DNA of 34,093 nucleotides from a virus. Made by a program: the position numbers and the translations under genes. Shown here one piece after another: positions 1 to 10,044 of the stretch. The notes under the pieces were generated by a model. That model saw only the letters and a program-made list of their open reading frames with translations. It searched no databases and had not been told where the DNA came from. Location: IMG/VR virus record IMGVR_UViG_3300027763_000016, positions 1 to 34,093 of that record. One strand, given 5' to 3'. Positions within the stretch are counted from its first letter, which is position 1; each line of letters begins with the position of its first letter.

Positions 1-127
1 ATGTTCTGATGCATTAGTGATGCTGGGCGCAAAGCCCATTTCGTCATTTGATGAAGGCACAGATGAGGCCTCTATTTCCGATCGCTTATATAGCGATATC
101 AAGAACCAGGCATTGATGTTATATCCC
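1..127. repeat. Terminal direct repeat, left copy (circular overlap)
   Basis: Bases 1-127 are identical to bases 33967-34093, the last 127 bases. The repeat lies inside one gene (tail tubular protein A), and that gene reads correctly when the ends are joined. The length is a typical assembler k-mer size, so I read it as the overlap of a circular or terminally redundant genome rather than a biological packaging repeat. The non-redundant length is 33,966 bp. Confidence 0.95.
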
Positions 128-586
128 TGGTCTTTTAGCTTTAAAAAATCCTCAATTGCTCGGTTGATTACTACGCCAACCAATGAGTACAAATACGAAT
201 ACCAATTGCCAGGAGACCGCATTGGCTCTCCTATGGCAGTTTATGACACAAGTGCAACAGGCACCCCTCCGCGTAAAGAGTATCGAATTATGGGTAGCAA
301 ACTGTTGACTGATTACGAAACTGTATACATCGATTACCAATACTCAGTACCAGAGTACGAGTTGCCTAGCTATTTTGTGCAACTCCTCAAGTATATGATG
401 ACATGGCATCTGGCATTACCAATTACAGACCAAACAGATAAGAGTCAATATTGGCAATCTGTTGCTGTAGGTGGCCCAGGCGAGAATGGCCGTGGTGGCT
501 ATCTGCGCCAGGCCATGAATATCGATGGCGTTAATAAGCCAACAAATGCTATCAATGATTTCTCTCTTATTGCGGTGAGGTATTAA
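2..586 (+). CDS. Tail tubular protein A (T7 gp11-like), 3' part of a gene crossing the contig junction
   Basis: This is the head-to-tail adaptor of short-tailed phages, which sits below the portal and joins it to the nozzle. Only codons from residue 11 onward lie here. The true start is the ATG at 33938 at the other end of the contig, giving a 204-aa protein that begins MAAGDTSLSICSDAL, about the size of T7 gp11 (196 aa). The opening SLSICSDALVMLGAKPISSF and the later LYPWSFSFKK are typical of the tail tubular A family. A GTG at 17 would give a shorter product but is only an internal valine. The stop overlaps the next start (TAATG at 584-588), so the two nozzle genes are translationally coupled. 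Confidence 0.9.
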   Translation, partial: CSDALVMLGAKPISSFDEGTDEASISDRLYSDIKNQALMLYPWSFSFKKSSIARLITTPTNEYKYEYQLPGDRIGSPMAVYDTSATGTPPRKEYRIMGSKLLTDYETVYIDYQYSVPEYELPSYFVQLLKYMMTWHLALPITDQTDKSQYWQSVAVGGPGENGRGGYLRQAMNIDGVNKPTNAINDFSLIAVRY

Positions 587-2580
587 TGAGCCGCTTTGTC
601 TCGATACAGACAAACTTCTCTAGCGGTGAATTAGATCCTTTACTTAGGGCAAGGGTTGATTTAACTGCCTATCAAAACGCTCTAGAAGAAGCTACTAATG
701 TAGTATGCCAGCCACAAGGTGGAATACGCCGTAGACCTGGTATGCGCTATCTTGCAAGCCTACCAAATAGCAGTACTGAATCAGCGGCTAATGGGGTTCG
801 TTTAATTGAATTTGAGTTCTCTACATCTGACAGCTATATGCTTTGCTTTACGCATAATAGGATGTATATCTTTAAGAATGAGGCTCTTATTACAAACATT
901 AATGGTACGGGTAATCCCTACCTAAGTACATCAGGCGTTGGCCTGGTTGGATCTGTTTTAAATAATCTTGTATGGACTCAGTCTGCCGACACATTAATTG
1001 TTGTTCATCAAGATGTTGCGCCAATTAAGATTGTTCGTGGCGCTAATGATGCATCATGGACTGCAAGCACGATATCGTTTGATACATATCCATCATATGC
1101 TTTTACTGCAACAATCACTAACCCAGCCGGTACTCTGACACCATCAGCGGTATCTGGCAAAGTTACTTTAACCGCATCTTCTGCCGTATTTAGCGCTGGT
1201 AGCGTTGGCCAATATGTCAACGCAACTCCACAGGGTCGCGCTAAGATTGTTAAATATAATTCAACTACTTCTGTGGATGCAATTACAGAGTTTCCATTTT
1301 TTAATACTTCAGCCATTGCGAATGGATCTTGGGAATATGAATCTGGTTACGAAAATGTTTGGAGCGCTACAAGAGGTTATCCTCGTTCTGTTACTTTCCA
1401 TGAAGGTCGCTTATACTTTGGTGGCTCTAAGTCTCGTCCTAGTACTATATGGGGTTCTAAAGTTGGTCTGTTCTTTGATTTTCTGGCTACAGAAGGATTA
1501 GACGATGACGCGGTTGAAGCCACATTAGATACCAATACTTTTAACGCTATCGTTGATATTATCTCTGGCCGCGACTTACAAGTATTTACAACTGGTGGCG
1601 AGTTCTATGTTCCACAAAATGGATTAGATCCAGTTACACCTACAAACTTCTTTGTTAAAACAGCAAGTCGTAACGGCATTAAAGAAGGTATACGAGTTCA
1701 GCAATTAGAATCTGGCACATTATTTGTACAACGCCAGGGCAAGTCTCTTAATGAGTTTGCCTATACCGATACACAATTAACTTATGTGACTGCCAAGATC
1801 TCATTGCTTGCTGGCCATTTATTACGCACCCCATCACGCATGGCGTTACGCCGTTCTGTTGCTACTGACGAGAATGATTTATTGCTTATAACGAATGCAG
1901 ATGACGGAACAATGGCCGCGTTTTCATTATTACGCGCCCAAAATGTTATTGCTCCATCTAAGTTCACTACTGTAGATGGATCGTATATCGATGTTGGCGT
2001 AGATATTTCAACCATATATACAGTTGTTAAACGCAATGTAAATGGCGTAAATCAATACTATGTTGAAGTATTTGAAAACGAACTATTAACTGATTCTGCC
2101 AAAACTGGTGGAGCCGCGGCATCTGTATCAATGAGCCACCTCGCTACAGAAACAGTAGAGACACTTCTTGATGGCGCAGTCATGGCAGAGCAAACAGTAC
2201 CAGGTGGTGGCACAGTAACATTCCCACGCTCATCTACAACCAGCTATGAGGTTGGTTTGCCTATTAATGTTCGTGCGGTAACAATGCCAGTTGATATTAA
2301 GTTGCAAACTGGTACTCGTATTGGATTTAAAAAGCGCATTGTAGAAGTAAATGCTTTGGTTTCTGAAACTCAGCATATGAAAATTAATGGTATTCAAATT
2401 CCATTCAGAGAGTTTGGAGATATCTTAGATGAGCCAGTAGCTGAATATACAGGAACAAAAACTGTTCATGGTTTACTTGGGTATACACAGGATGCCAAGA
2501 TTACTGTTGAGCAAGATGTGCCATTAAAAATGACATTGCTTGGATTAGAGTACAAAGTATCAACGCATCAAGGGACATAA
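586..2580 (+). CDS. Tail tubular protein B (T7 gp12-like nozzle)
   Basis: This 664-aa protein forms the tip (nozzle) of the short tail. The N-terminus has the family hallmark FSSGELDPLLRARVDLTAY, followed by a G-G-x-R-R-R-P-G segment around residues 45-52 that recurs in podoviral nozzle or stabilisation proteins. The rest is beta-rich with no membrane segments or signal peptide, as expected for a virion part. The length is somewhat shorter than T7 gp12 (794 aa). It starts on the last base of the upstream stop codon and ends 1 nt before the next gene, so it belongs to a tight tail operon. The call rests on the N-terminal pattern and the gene order after tail tubular A. Confidence 0.9.
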   Translation: MSRFVSIQTNFSSGELDPLLRARVDLTAYQNALEEATNVVCQPQGGIRRRPGMRYLASLPNSSTESAANGVRLIEFEFSTSDSYMLCFTHNRMYIFKNEALITNINGTGNPYLSTSGVGLVGSVLNNLVWTQSADTLIVVHQDVAPIKIVRGANDASWTASTISFDTYPSYAFTATITNPAGTLTPSAVSGKVTLTASSAVFSAGSVGQYVNATPQGRAKIVKYNSTTSVDAITEFPFFNTSAIANGSWEYESGYENVWSATRGYPRSVTFHEGRLYFGGSKSRPSTIWGSKVGLFFDFLATEGLDDDAVEATLDTNTFNAIVDIISGRDLQVFTTGGEFYVPQNGLDPVTPTNFFVKTASRNGIKEGIRVQQLESGTLFVQRQGKSLNEFAYTDTQLTYVTAKISLLAGHLLRTPSRMALRRSVATDENDLLLITNADDGTMAAFSLLRAQNVIAPSKFTTVDGSYIDVGVDISTIYTVVKRNVNGVNQYYVEVFENELLTDSAKTGGAAASVSMSHLATETVETLLDGAVMAEQTVPGGGTVTFPRSSTTSYEVGLPINVRAVTMPVDIKLQTGTRIGFKKRIVEVNALVSETQHMKINGIQIPFREFGDILDEPVAEYTGTKTVHGLLGYTQDAKITVEQDVPLKMTLLGLEYKVSTHQGT

Positions 2581-2581
2581 T

Positions 2582-3187
2582 ATGAGATTTTCAAGACAAG
2601 ACATTAAACTGTTTGATGGCCCAATTGGAGATCCAATGGGTGGCCCAGCGGCAAATAAACTTACTGGTCAGAAATACCAAGAGCCAGTAAGTGCAACTAT
2701 TGCTATTAGCTTGATGTTGGCTAGTGCGTATGGCTCATATCAAGCCGGGCAAAACAAAAAAGAAATGTACAAGATGCAAGCGCAACAGGCTGAAATTGAG
2801 TCTGGCCGTAGAGCAGTACAGTATGAGATACAAGCCAATCAAATCTTAGCAAGAACAAATCAAGCATTAGCAAGTACTGTTGCTCGTGGATACGCTGGTG
2901 GTACACAAGGCTTTGAAGGTTCTGCCGCATTAGTTCAGCAAATTAGTCAAACCAAAGGCGGTAAAGAGTTTATGTTTGCTTTAGATAATGCTGATATGAC
3001 ACGCAGAGGCGGTTTAATTCAATCATCTCTTTATGAGCAATCTGGATCTATTGCAGAGCAAACTGGAAACTATGAGGCCATTGGCAAAGTTGGCCAAGCG
3101 TTTGCCGCTTATGCAAGTATTGGTAACGCTCCTGTTGGTGAGCGTGCTGGAGGCGCCGCCCCAGTTTATGAAATGAAACCAATCTAA
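2582..3187 (+). CDS. Internal virion protein, T7 gp14-like
   Basis: This 201-aa protein is the likely small ejection protein that leaves the capsid with the DNA and helps form a channel in the outer membrane. A hydrophobic stretch of about 18 residues (around 38-55, ATIAISLMLASAYGSYQAG) is followed by a long Gln/Ala-rich helix. A small-residue section then contains G-Y-A-G-G-T-Q-G-F-E-G-S-A, a pattern often seen in gp14-type proteins. The size matches T7 gp14 (196 aa) and the position directly after tail tubular B is the canonical one. The assignment is by layout and size, not by a catalytic motif. Confidence 0.75.
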   Translation: MRFSRQDIKLFDGPIGDPMGGPAANKLTGQKYQEPVSATIAISLMLASAYGSYQAGQNKKEMYKMQAQQAEIESGRRAVQYEIQANQILARTNQALASTVARGYAGGTQGFEGSAALVQQISQTKGGKEFMFALDNADMTRRGGLIQSSLYEQSGSIAEQTGNYEAIGKVGQAFAAYASIGNAPVGERAGGAAPVYEMKPI

Positions 3188-3195
3188 GGTAAATC

Positions 3196-4815
3196 ATGGC
3201 CGAACTTCAAACATACCAACCAACTGGATATTTACCAGCAGATGTACCGCGCATTGATTATTCAACTTATAAAGAAACTGCAATTCAAAATCAGGTCATC
3301 AGCAATCAATTAGATAGACTTGCTAACTTTGCGTTTAAGAGCGCAACTGAATATGCCCAGCGTCAAGGTATGCAGTATGGTGCTGAGAACCAGCCAACCG
3401 CAGAACAAGTAATGACTGCAATGAAGGAAGGCAAAAGCCCGGCTGAGTTGTTTGCCAAACCTGGTACATATTTCGGTGATGCCGCACGCAAGGTTCAAGC
3501 TGGACAATTGCGTAGTGAATTAGAAGTTAAAGGCCGTCAAGAATTGGCCATGCTAAGTGCCGCAGTTGACTCTGGCTCTTTCAGTCTTGAAGAAGTGCAA
3601 ACAACTATTAAGTCAATGACTATTGGTTACGCTAAGGCTCTTGGCTCAATTGATCCAGAAGAAGGCCTTAAGTTCCGCAGTTCTATGGCTACTGCCGCTA
3701 ATGCGGTATATGTAAAAGCTACAGAGAATTACGCAAAGATTTATGGTGAAGGCCAGATGGCTCTTGCTAGTGATTCTATTGCTCCATCAGCCACAATTAT
3801 TGCTGATACATTTAAAGCTGAAAAAGATCCAGCTATGTTACTAGAGCGCGTAAAGGTAGAGCGCAGTCGTGTATATGATATTGCCAGCAAAACTGGTAGC
3901 CCTGAGTTTGTTAAACAAACAATGGATGCTTTTCAAAAGCGCGTATTAAATGCAGTTGTTGATTACACAACATCTACTGACTTTGCTACAAAGCCATCTG
4001 AAGGTATTAAGCGCATCAATAATAATGACTTTGGAAACCTTAACGAATTAGTAAAGACTGTTGATAAAGACAAGTTGCGTAAAGCATATGTTGACAGACT
4101 CGGTGAAGAATCTATTATGTGGAAACGCTCACGCGATGCCGCATCAGAAAAGAACTACGATGAGTCAATGAGTATTCGTGAGCAAGTATGGACAGGAAAG
4201 ATTAGCGCTCAGAGCGGATTAAACCAGCTTAAATCCCTTGGTGTTGATATCAGCATTGAAGAGCGTAAGGCTATGGTTACTGGTGATATTGGTGGCGGTA
4301 ATCAAGAGTTGATGGGTCAGCTAGAGTCATTAGCAGATCGTCAAAAGGTTGGCGAAGATTACTTTGATAATCTAGCAAGAAACAAAGTCATCTCCTGGAA
4401 ACAAGCAAATATACTAAAGAAAACTGTTCGTCAGGATAATCCTGAGATGAGCAGAGCAAGCCAGTTTATACAAAATAAATTAGGCGTTCCTGATATGACT
4501 GCTCCAGGCTTTGGAATGGAAAAGCAAACTGTTGCTGATATCAAAGCTAAATTAATTACTCGTCAAACAGAGGCAAGAAACAATGGTGAGCCATTTGATC
4601 CTATGGCCGTTGCTAATGAATTAATTAATGATAAGCAAGTTCAACTGCAAATCAAAGAGTCAAGAGAATCTCAAGACAGAATAAAGACAAAATATTTTGA
4701 TGCAAAAGGTGTCAATTACGATCCATCAAGACAATATACAGAAGATGATTTAAAGCGTTATAAATTTAATTCTGAAGAGATTAAAGCAATAATTAGATTG
4801 CAAAAGGGTAAATAA
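3196..4815 (+). CDS. Internal virion protein (gp15-like position)
   Basis: This 539-aa soluble, mostly helical, charged protein has no signal peptide or membrane segment. It opens with a short extended region (TYQPTGYLPADVPRIDYSTY) and continues with long helices rich in Lys, Glu, Gln and Ala. No catalytic motif is visible. Its place between a gp14-like protein and a large multi-domain protein is that of T7 gp15 (747 aa), the middle ejection protein that lines the DNA conduit through the periplasm. The function is inferred from gene order; I do not recognise the sequence itself. It ends 1 nt before the next start. Confidence 0.6.
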   Translation: MAELQTYQPTGYLPADVPRIDYSTYKETAIQNQVISNQLDRLANFAFKSATEYAQRQGMQYGAENQPTAEQVMTAMKEGKSPAELFAKPGTYFGDAARKVQAGQLRSELEVKGRQELAMLSAAVDSGSFSLEEVQTTIKSMTIGYAKALGSIDPEEGLKFRSSMATAANAVYVKATENYAKIYGEGQMALASDSIAPSATIIADTFKAEKDPAMLLERVKVERSRVYDIASKTGSPEFVKQTMDAFQKRVLNAVVDYTTSTDFATKPSEGIKRINNNDFGNLNELVKTVDKDKLRKAYVDRLGEESIMWKRSRDAASEKNYDESMSIREQVWTGKISAQSGLNQLKSLGVDISIEERKAMVTGDIGGGNQELMGQLESLADRQKVGEDYFDNLARNKVISWKQANILKKTVRQDNPEMSRASQFIQNKLGVPDMTAPGFGMEKQTVADIKAKLITRQTEARNNGEPFDPMAVANELINDKQVQLQIKESRESQDRIKTKYFDAKGVNYDPSRQYTEDDLKRYKFNSEEIKAIIRLQKGK

Positions 4816-4816
4816 G

Positions 4817-6940
4817 ATGATTGACCAAAGATTCATGGATGACTTGGCGGCAGACGATAAGATTCAAGTTATGCCTACAAATCAAGATATCTTACTTGCG
4901 GCTGGCCCTAAGCGTGAGCGCACAGGTCAAGTAACTGTTACTGGATATACAGAACCTCCAGTTGTAACTGATGTTATGCCAGAGACTCCAGGGTTTATTA
5001 ATCAACGAGAACAACCATCGCAACCAGCACAACCATCTCAAGTTAGAGTTGGCCGCGGTGGATTAACATTGGAACAATCAGCAAAAGCTGGTGGATTAGA
5101 TAAACCATTAATGGCCCTTGCCGATATGTTGGCTGGCGCAACAAGAGGAGCAACTTCTCAAACAATAGGTCTTGCTGGAGATGTGGAAAGTATTTTTACT
5201 GGATTAAAAAATGCTTTTATTAACCCAGATAATACATCAAGAGTAAATGCATTTTTGGAGGGAATGGCTCAACCAACAACCTTACCAACAACTGAGCAAG
5301 TTAGCATGGAAGGTTTTAGATTGCCCGGTACAAATATTAATGTTCCAGCTTTGGCTCCTGTTGTACCAACTACTGCTCCTAATCAGGCAGAAAGACAGAG
5401 TATGGCGCAGTATGGCCAAATGGTTGGTGAGTTTTTGCCAGCACCTGGTATTCCAGAGGCGGCAATACAAGGAACAAAATTATTAATAAAAGCAATAAAA
5501 TCTACAAAAGGTATGCCAGTTGGTTTAAGCATGAATATAGTTGGAGATGCGCCGATAAATGCACCAGTTGTAGCCCAGCCAATTGCTTTAACTAAGATTG
5601 ATCCAAAGAGTTTGCCAGTAGTGCAGAAGATTGTTGCGGATGGCATTGCATCAAGTATGTCAGCAACCAAAATGATTCAAGCAGTTGAAAAGCAAACAGG
5701 CACCAAGTTAACTGGAATTCAACAAAAAGAATTAAAGCAATATGTATCTGAGAATGTTCCAAAAGGACAAGTATATTCTGACCAGGCGTTTAAAGATTTA
5801 ATTGCCCAGCCGTTTCCATTTGAGCCATCAACTCAGCGCTTTACAAAATCATTTGATGATGCAATGAACTGGATCAAAACACTTGACCAGGAAGATATTA
5901 AGAATGCGGCCGCTCTAGCAAATCAACGATTAGCACCAATTCTTGGAACTGGCGTTGATGGAAAAGTTAAACGCCTACTGACTACTAATGGCAAGTTACT
6001 CAAGACTGAGACAGGCATTGAGGGTGGCGTACCAATTGAGTTACCAGATGGACGCAATATTGAAAGCGCTGGCTTGGCTATATCACCAGCATTCAAAGCT
6101 GAAAAATTTAGCACTTGCCCGAACTCTGCAAGTTGCGCTCAAGAATGCCTTGGTAAAACTTCTGGCGGTTATTTCGCCTATGGTGGTGGAGCAGACTTAG
6201 ACGCTATGAAGGGAACCCGTCTGCGTAGCTTTAGAATGACCCAGGCTATGTTCCGCGAACCAGAGGCATTTGCAATCAAACTCAATGAAGAAATATTCTC
6301 ATTGAAAAAGATAGCAGAAAAGAATGGCAATGCTTTAGCTATTCGTCTTAATGTACTTTCTGACATTGATCCAAAAGTACATAAGTCAATTATTGAGGCA
6401 AACCCAGATGTACTCTTTTACGATTACACAAAGATGAAGTATCGTCCAGTTGCGCCAAATCATCATTACACCTATAGTTCTACAGGCTTGTCGCAGAAAG
6501 CCGGTCAAAATGGATTGACAGTAGATGTGGATAATCCACACGCTAACTGGACTCAGATGCGCCAATGGCTTGATGATGGTCAGAATGTGGCAATGGCCTT
6601 TAGCAGTAAGAAGGGCCTACCAGAGTCTGTGCTAGATGAGGCTACAGGGAAAACTTACCAGGTTATTGATGGTGATGCTTATGACTTTAGACCGATGGAT
6701 GCACAACCAAAAGGCTCTAATGGTGTGATTGTTGGGTTAAAGAACAAGGCTATGACCCGTAAAGAGTCTATGGCCGCTCAGGATTCAAAAGGATTCTTTG
6801 TACAATATGATCCAAAGTTAGGCACTCAAGTTACTATTCCAAGACAGAGAAGAGAGGCTATCATGTTAAAAACTGATGGTCAAAATACTCCATCAGCAAT
6901 AGAAACTGGTGAGCAAATTACAGAAAAGGCAAAGAGATGA
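4817..6940 (+). CDS. Internal virion protein with a C-terminal GP88-type domain
   Basis: This is a 707-aa fusion. Residues 1 to about 100 are Pro/Gln-rich and disordered. Residues 75-240 resemble virion ejection proteins in composition (LADMLAGATRGATSQTIGLAGD). Residues about 425-695 look like the 'gene product 88' domain of mycobacteriophages and others. The signs are C434-x5-C440-x3-C444-L followed by G-G, then R-L-R-S-F-R, a RLNVLSDID strand, a FYDYTK strand, HYTYSSTG, VAMAFSSKKGLPE, VIDGDAYDFRPMD and GVIVGLKNKA. GP88 proteins are usually free-standing and of unknown function; the three cysteines suggest a metal site. The position inside the ejection-protein block implies the domain travels in the virion. 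The domain call is from memory of the family pattern. Confidence 0.65.
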   Translation: MIDQRFMDDLAADDKIQVMPTNQDILLAAGPKRERTGQVTVTGYTEPPVVTDVMPETPGFINQREQPSQPAQPSQVRVGRGGLTLEQSAKAGGLDKPLMALADMLAGATRGATSQTIGLAGDVESIFTGLKNAFINPDNTSRVNAFLEGMAQPTTLPTTEQVSMEGFRLPGTNINVPALAPVVPTTAPNQAERQSMAQYGQMVGEFLPAPGIPEAAIQGTKLLIKAIKSTKGMPVGLSMNIVGDAPINAPVVAQPIALTKIDPKSLPVVQKIVADGIASSMSATKMIQAVEKQTGTKLTGIQQKELKQYVSENVPKGQVYSDQAFKDLIAQPFPFEPSTQRFTKSFDDAMNWIKTLDQEDIKNAAALANQRLAPILGTGVDGKVKRLLTTNGKLLKTETGIEGGVPIELPDGRNIESAGLAISPAFKAEKFSTCPNSASCAQECLGKTSGGYFAYGGGADLDAMKGTRLRSFRMTQAMFREPEAFAIKLNEEIFSLKKIAEKNGNALAIRLNVLSDIDPKVHKSIIEANPDVLFYDYTKMKYRPVAPNHHYTYSSTGLSQKAGQNGLTVDVDNPHANWTQMRQWLDDGQNVAMAFSSKKGLPESVLDEATGKTYQVIDGDAYDFRPMDAQPKGSNGVIVGLKNKAMTRKESMAAQDSKGFFVQYDPKLGTQVTIPRQRREAIMLKTDGQNTPSAIETGEQITEKAKR

Positions 6941-7116
6941 TTACTGATATCAAACTCAAAGAAGAGGATTTTCTTCAGCAGTTCCCACGGGCAAATGAAT
7001 ATATGGAAGATGGATTGACATTTGCCGATTGGTGGGATGCTGGTGAGGATAGGTCCATTCAAGGCCAGCCAATCAATGTCACTAGTTTGTTTGCAACAAA
7101 TAAAGGACTTGGATAA
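6937..7116 (+). CDS. Small acidic protein, 59 aa, unknown function
   Basis: A complete ORF of 59 codons starts in an ATGA overlap with the upstream gene and ends in a TAATG overlap with the next. It exactly fills a 175-base gap that would otherwise be the only hole in the ejection-protein operon. The product begins MITDIKLKEEDFLQQFPRAN and has an acidic, Trp-rich middle (DWWDAGEDR) and a neutral tail. It has no signal or membrane segment. It may be a small chaperone or partner of the flanking virion proteins; that is inference from position only. Confidence 0.7.
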   Translation: MITDIKLKEEDFLQQFPRANEYMEDGLTFADWWDAGEDRSIQGQPINVTSLFATNKGLG

Positions 7117-9995
7117 TGGCAATGAAACCACTAACCGAGCGCCTAGATGATTTATCTGGCGCAGATAAAACTGTGGCAGAGTTGCCAATTGATACAGAGC
7201 AACCTGATCCAATTGCGTTAACAGACCAACCATTAGAGTTTGAGCCAACACAAGTAGCTGGCTTTACATCAATGCTCAGGAAGGCCGTTAAAGAGGCTCC
7301 TAAGCGCACAGAAAGACCAATCCTACCCAGCGGTACTGACACAGGCGCAGTAGGCCCATATCAAGTCATTAAAGAGGCTACACCAGAGACTGCTCAAACA
7401 GTACTTGAAACTGCGCCATTAATGCCTACTACGGGTAAACCCTCACCATCTACTGCTGAAGTTAAAGCTGGCGTTCCAGAGACAGCATTTAACCTGGACA
7501 TGATTAAAGATGAGGACGGCGTTAAGCAATTCATCGAGGCAACCGCTAAGACCTATGGCGCTGATAAGATAGAAAAAGTAAGCTACAAAGAGATCGCGGC
7601 CAAAGCAATTGAGGAAGGATATGACGAGGCTTTCTTGGCTCGCTTAGTAGATCCTACTCAAGTTACAGAGGCCAACGCTGGCAACGCATACAAAATGCTT
7701 TTGGCTATCACCGATGCCGGTAAGAGAGCATTTGATTTAGGTGAACAAGTTAAGGCCGCAAAGAATGCTGGCGAACTAACACCAGAACTGGCCGACAGTT
7801 TCCAACAGGCGGTAGCGCTAGAAGGTGTATTGCTTAAGTCTGCGCGTGGCCGTCAAGCAGACATAGCCCGTACCCTTGGTATCTTTGCTCAGGCTCGTGA
7901 ATCAACTGCCGCTCGTGGTGCAATGCTAGAAGGCATATTGACCGAGGCTGGTGGCATTGATTCTGTATACGATTTAGCTAACAAGTACATTGCTCTTGAT
8001 TCCCGTAGCGCTCGTGCAACTCTGTCAGAAAAGACTATCAGCGGTACTGTCAAGGACATTTGGTACAGCACATGGATTAACGGCCTGTTGTCTAGCCCAG
8101 TTACCCACGCAAAGAATATTGCTGGTAACTTATTCTTTGGTGCGTATCAAATCCCAGAGCGTGCAGTAGCATCAGCCATTGGTAATGCTCGTAACTTTAT
8201 GTTTAAGGGTGGCGAACAAGCCATCTCTACAAATGAGGTATATGCCCAAGCCGTAGGATTCCTACAGGGTATTCGTGAGGGTGCAGATATTGCTGGTACA
8301 GCATTTGCTAAGAATGCTCCGACAGATCCATTCTCAAAAATTGAAGCTGGTCGTGCTGGGCGCGAGGCATTTGATATTGACTTTGGAGATTCAGAGGTAG
8401 GCAAAGCAACTAGTAACGCGTTGCGTTATTGGGGTAAGTTTGTAACATTGCCTGGCCGCGCTTTGATGGCAGAGGATGAGTTCTTTAAGGCTGTTGGTTA
8501 TCGCATGGAATTGAACGCTCTTGCAGTACGCGAGGGCGATACGATGTATAAGAATCTAGTTAAGGGTGGAGTTGCGCCTGATGATGCATCTAGGCAATCC
8601 GCTGATCTAGTATCTGAGTTGCTATCAAACCCAACACCAGACATTGATGATGCGGCTAAGAGCGTATCTCGTACAGTAACATTTACACGCGAACTAGAGC
8701 CAGCACTACAAGGCCTACAGAGAGCCGGTCAAAACCCAATCATTAAGATGTTTGTGCCGTTTATTAAGACACCTACAAATATCGCTTTGGAGGCTATCTC
8801 TCGTACGCCAGGACTGAACTTTGCAAGCCCACGATTTTGGGGTGATTTTAATGCTGGCGGTATCCGCAGAGACCAAGCATTGGCTCGCGTCACACTAGGT
8901 GGAGCAATGGTATATGCGGCTGGATCTTTTGCATTAGAAGGCCAGCTTACAGGCTATGGCCCTATGCGTACAGAAGATAAGAAAGCGCTAGAGGGTACAG
9001 GATGGCAACAGTTCTCAGTAGTATTTGATAAGGGCAATGTAAGCCCAGAAACGATGGCCCAGTTAGAAAGCATGACAACTGTCAATAAGACAGGCGATAA
9101 GGTATATGTATCCTACGCTGGCATGGAGCCATTGGCCACTTTGCTTGGTATCGCCTCTACTACTGGAGAGTACACAATGATGACTCCTGGTGGATCTGAT
9201 ACTGAAAAGATTGCTATGGGCGCGGCATTGGGTGTATATCAATATCTCTCAGAGCAACCTATGCTCCAGGGCTTTAGCGACATTATGAAGGTGTTTACAT
9301 CCGGTAAGAAGGATGCTCCAGGCATCTTTGCTGATTTGGTTAAGAAAGTAGTTAAACAGGGATCTGAGTTAGCTATTGGTGGATCACCATTAGGCGCTCA
9401 CAGTTCTTTTGTGGCTGGCATAGAGCGCATGATGGATCCTACAAAATCCAATACCATGCCAAGCGCTATGGCGTTAACCGCAACTGAGCCAGCAAGTCGT
9501 GGATTCTGGGAGGCAGTTAACTACTACAAATCCCGTAACCCATTGACTTCAGATGACTTACCACGCCAGTTAGATCCTATTACTGGCGAGGCCATGAAGG
9601 TTGGAAAAGGTAACCTTTACGAATTTGTCAGCCCATTTAAAACATCAGAGGGTAAGTTCTCTCCAGCCCATGCCACATTAGTTGAGTATGGCGTACCAAT
9701 GTATGTACCAGACAAATCCATCGATGGGGTTGAACTTAGCGCATCTCAATACAACCGCTGGATTGAGTTGGCAACTGGTGATGGCCGCTTAGAGAAGGGC
9801 ATCGTTTCTCTTGGTAAAAACCTATATAGCACAGCCGCTAAAGACTTAGGCATGGCTCAGGCAGTTATTGCAAAAGAGATATCTGAGACATATTCTCAGG
9901 CAAAGGATCGCTTGATTATGGAAGATCCAGACTTAGCAGATGCTTTACGAGAAGTTCAAGACGCACGCCGTGAATACGGCAAATATAAAAGATAG
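7116..9995 (+). CDS. Large internal virion (ejection) protein, 959 aa
   Basis: The largest of the internal virion set, in the position of T7 gp16. The N-terminal 150 residues are Pro/Thr/Glu-rich and disordered. Residues about 150-330 are helical, and a middle segment has WYSTWINGLLSSPVTHAKN followed by weakly hydrophobic helices. The C-terminal third contains a YYKSRNPL segment and SASQYNRWIEL, which resemble the large polyvalent-protein type found in phage ejection proteins. I see no transglycosylase or peptidase motif, unlike T7 gp16. It likely forms the inner-membrane end of the DNA-ejection conduit. It is coupled to the upstream 59-aa gene by TAATG. The 49-base gap after it contains only the ribosome binding site of the fibre gene. 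Confidence 0.65.
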   Translation: MAMKPLTERLDDLSGADKTVAELPIDTEQPDPIALTDQPLEFEPTQVAGFTSMLRKAVKEAPKRTERPILPSGTDTGAVGPYQVIKEATPETAQTVLETAPLMPTTGKPSPSTAEVKAGVPETAFNLDMIKDEDGVKQFIEATAKTYGADKIEKVSYKEIAAKAIEEGYDEAFLARLVDPTQVTEANAGNAYKMLLAITDAGKRAFDLGEQVKAAKNAGELTPELADSFQQAVALEGVLLKSARGRQADIARTLGIFAQARESTAARGAMLEGILTEAGGIDSVYDLANKYIALDSRSARATLSEKTISGTVKDIWYSTWINGLLSSPVTHAKNIAGNLFFGAYQIPERAVASAIGNARNFMFKGGEQAISTNEVYAQAVGFLQGIREGADIAGTAFAKNAPTDPFSKIEAGRAGREAFDIDFGDSEVGKATSNALRYWGKFVTLPGRALMAEDEFFKAVGYRMELNALAVREGDTMYKNLVKGGVAPDDASRQSADLVSELLSNPTPDIDDAAKSVSRTVTFTRELEPALQGLQRAGQNPIIKMFVPFIKTPTNIALEAISRTPGLNFASPRFWGDFNAGGIRRDQALARVTLGGAMVYAAGSFALEGQLTGYGPMRTEDKKALEGTGWQQFSVVFDKGNVSPETMAQLESMTTVNKTGDKVYVSYAGMEPLATLLGIASTTGEYTMMTPGGSDTEKIAMGAALGVYQYLSEQPMLQGFSDIMKVFTSGKKDAPGIFADLVKKVVKQGSELAIGGSPLGAHSSFVAGIERMMDPTKSNTMPSAMALTATEPASRGFWEAVNYYKSRNPLTSDDLPRQLDPITGEAMKVGKGNLYEFVSPFKTSEGKFSPAHATLVEYGVPMYVPDKSIDGVELSASQYNRWIELATGDGRLEKGIVSLGKNLYSTAAKDLGMAQAVIAKEISETYSQAKDRLIMEDPDLADALREVQDARREYGKYKR

Positions 9996-10044
9996 ATTTT
10001 TAAGACAAACTCAGCTAGATTCGGACTAAGTTAGGAAAAATATT

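Noticed and set aside
1-127. A biological 127-bp direct terminal repeat like that of T7
   Set aside because: It lies inside a virion gene and its length is a common assembler k-mer; an assembly overlap is the simpler reading.
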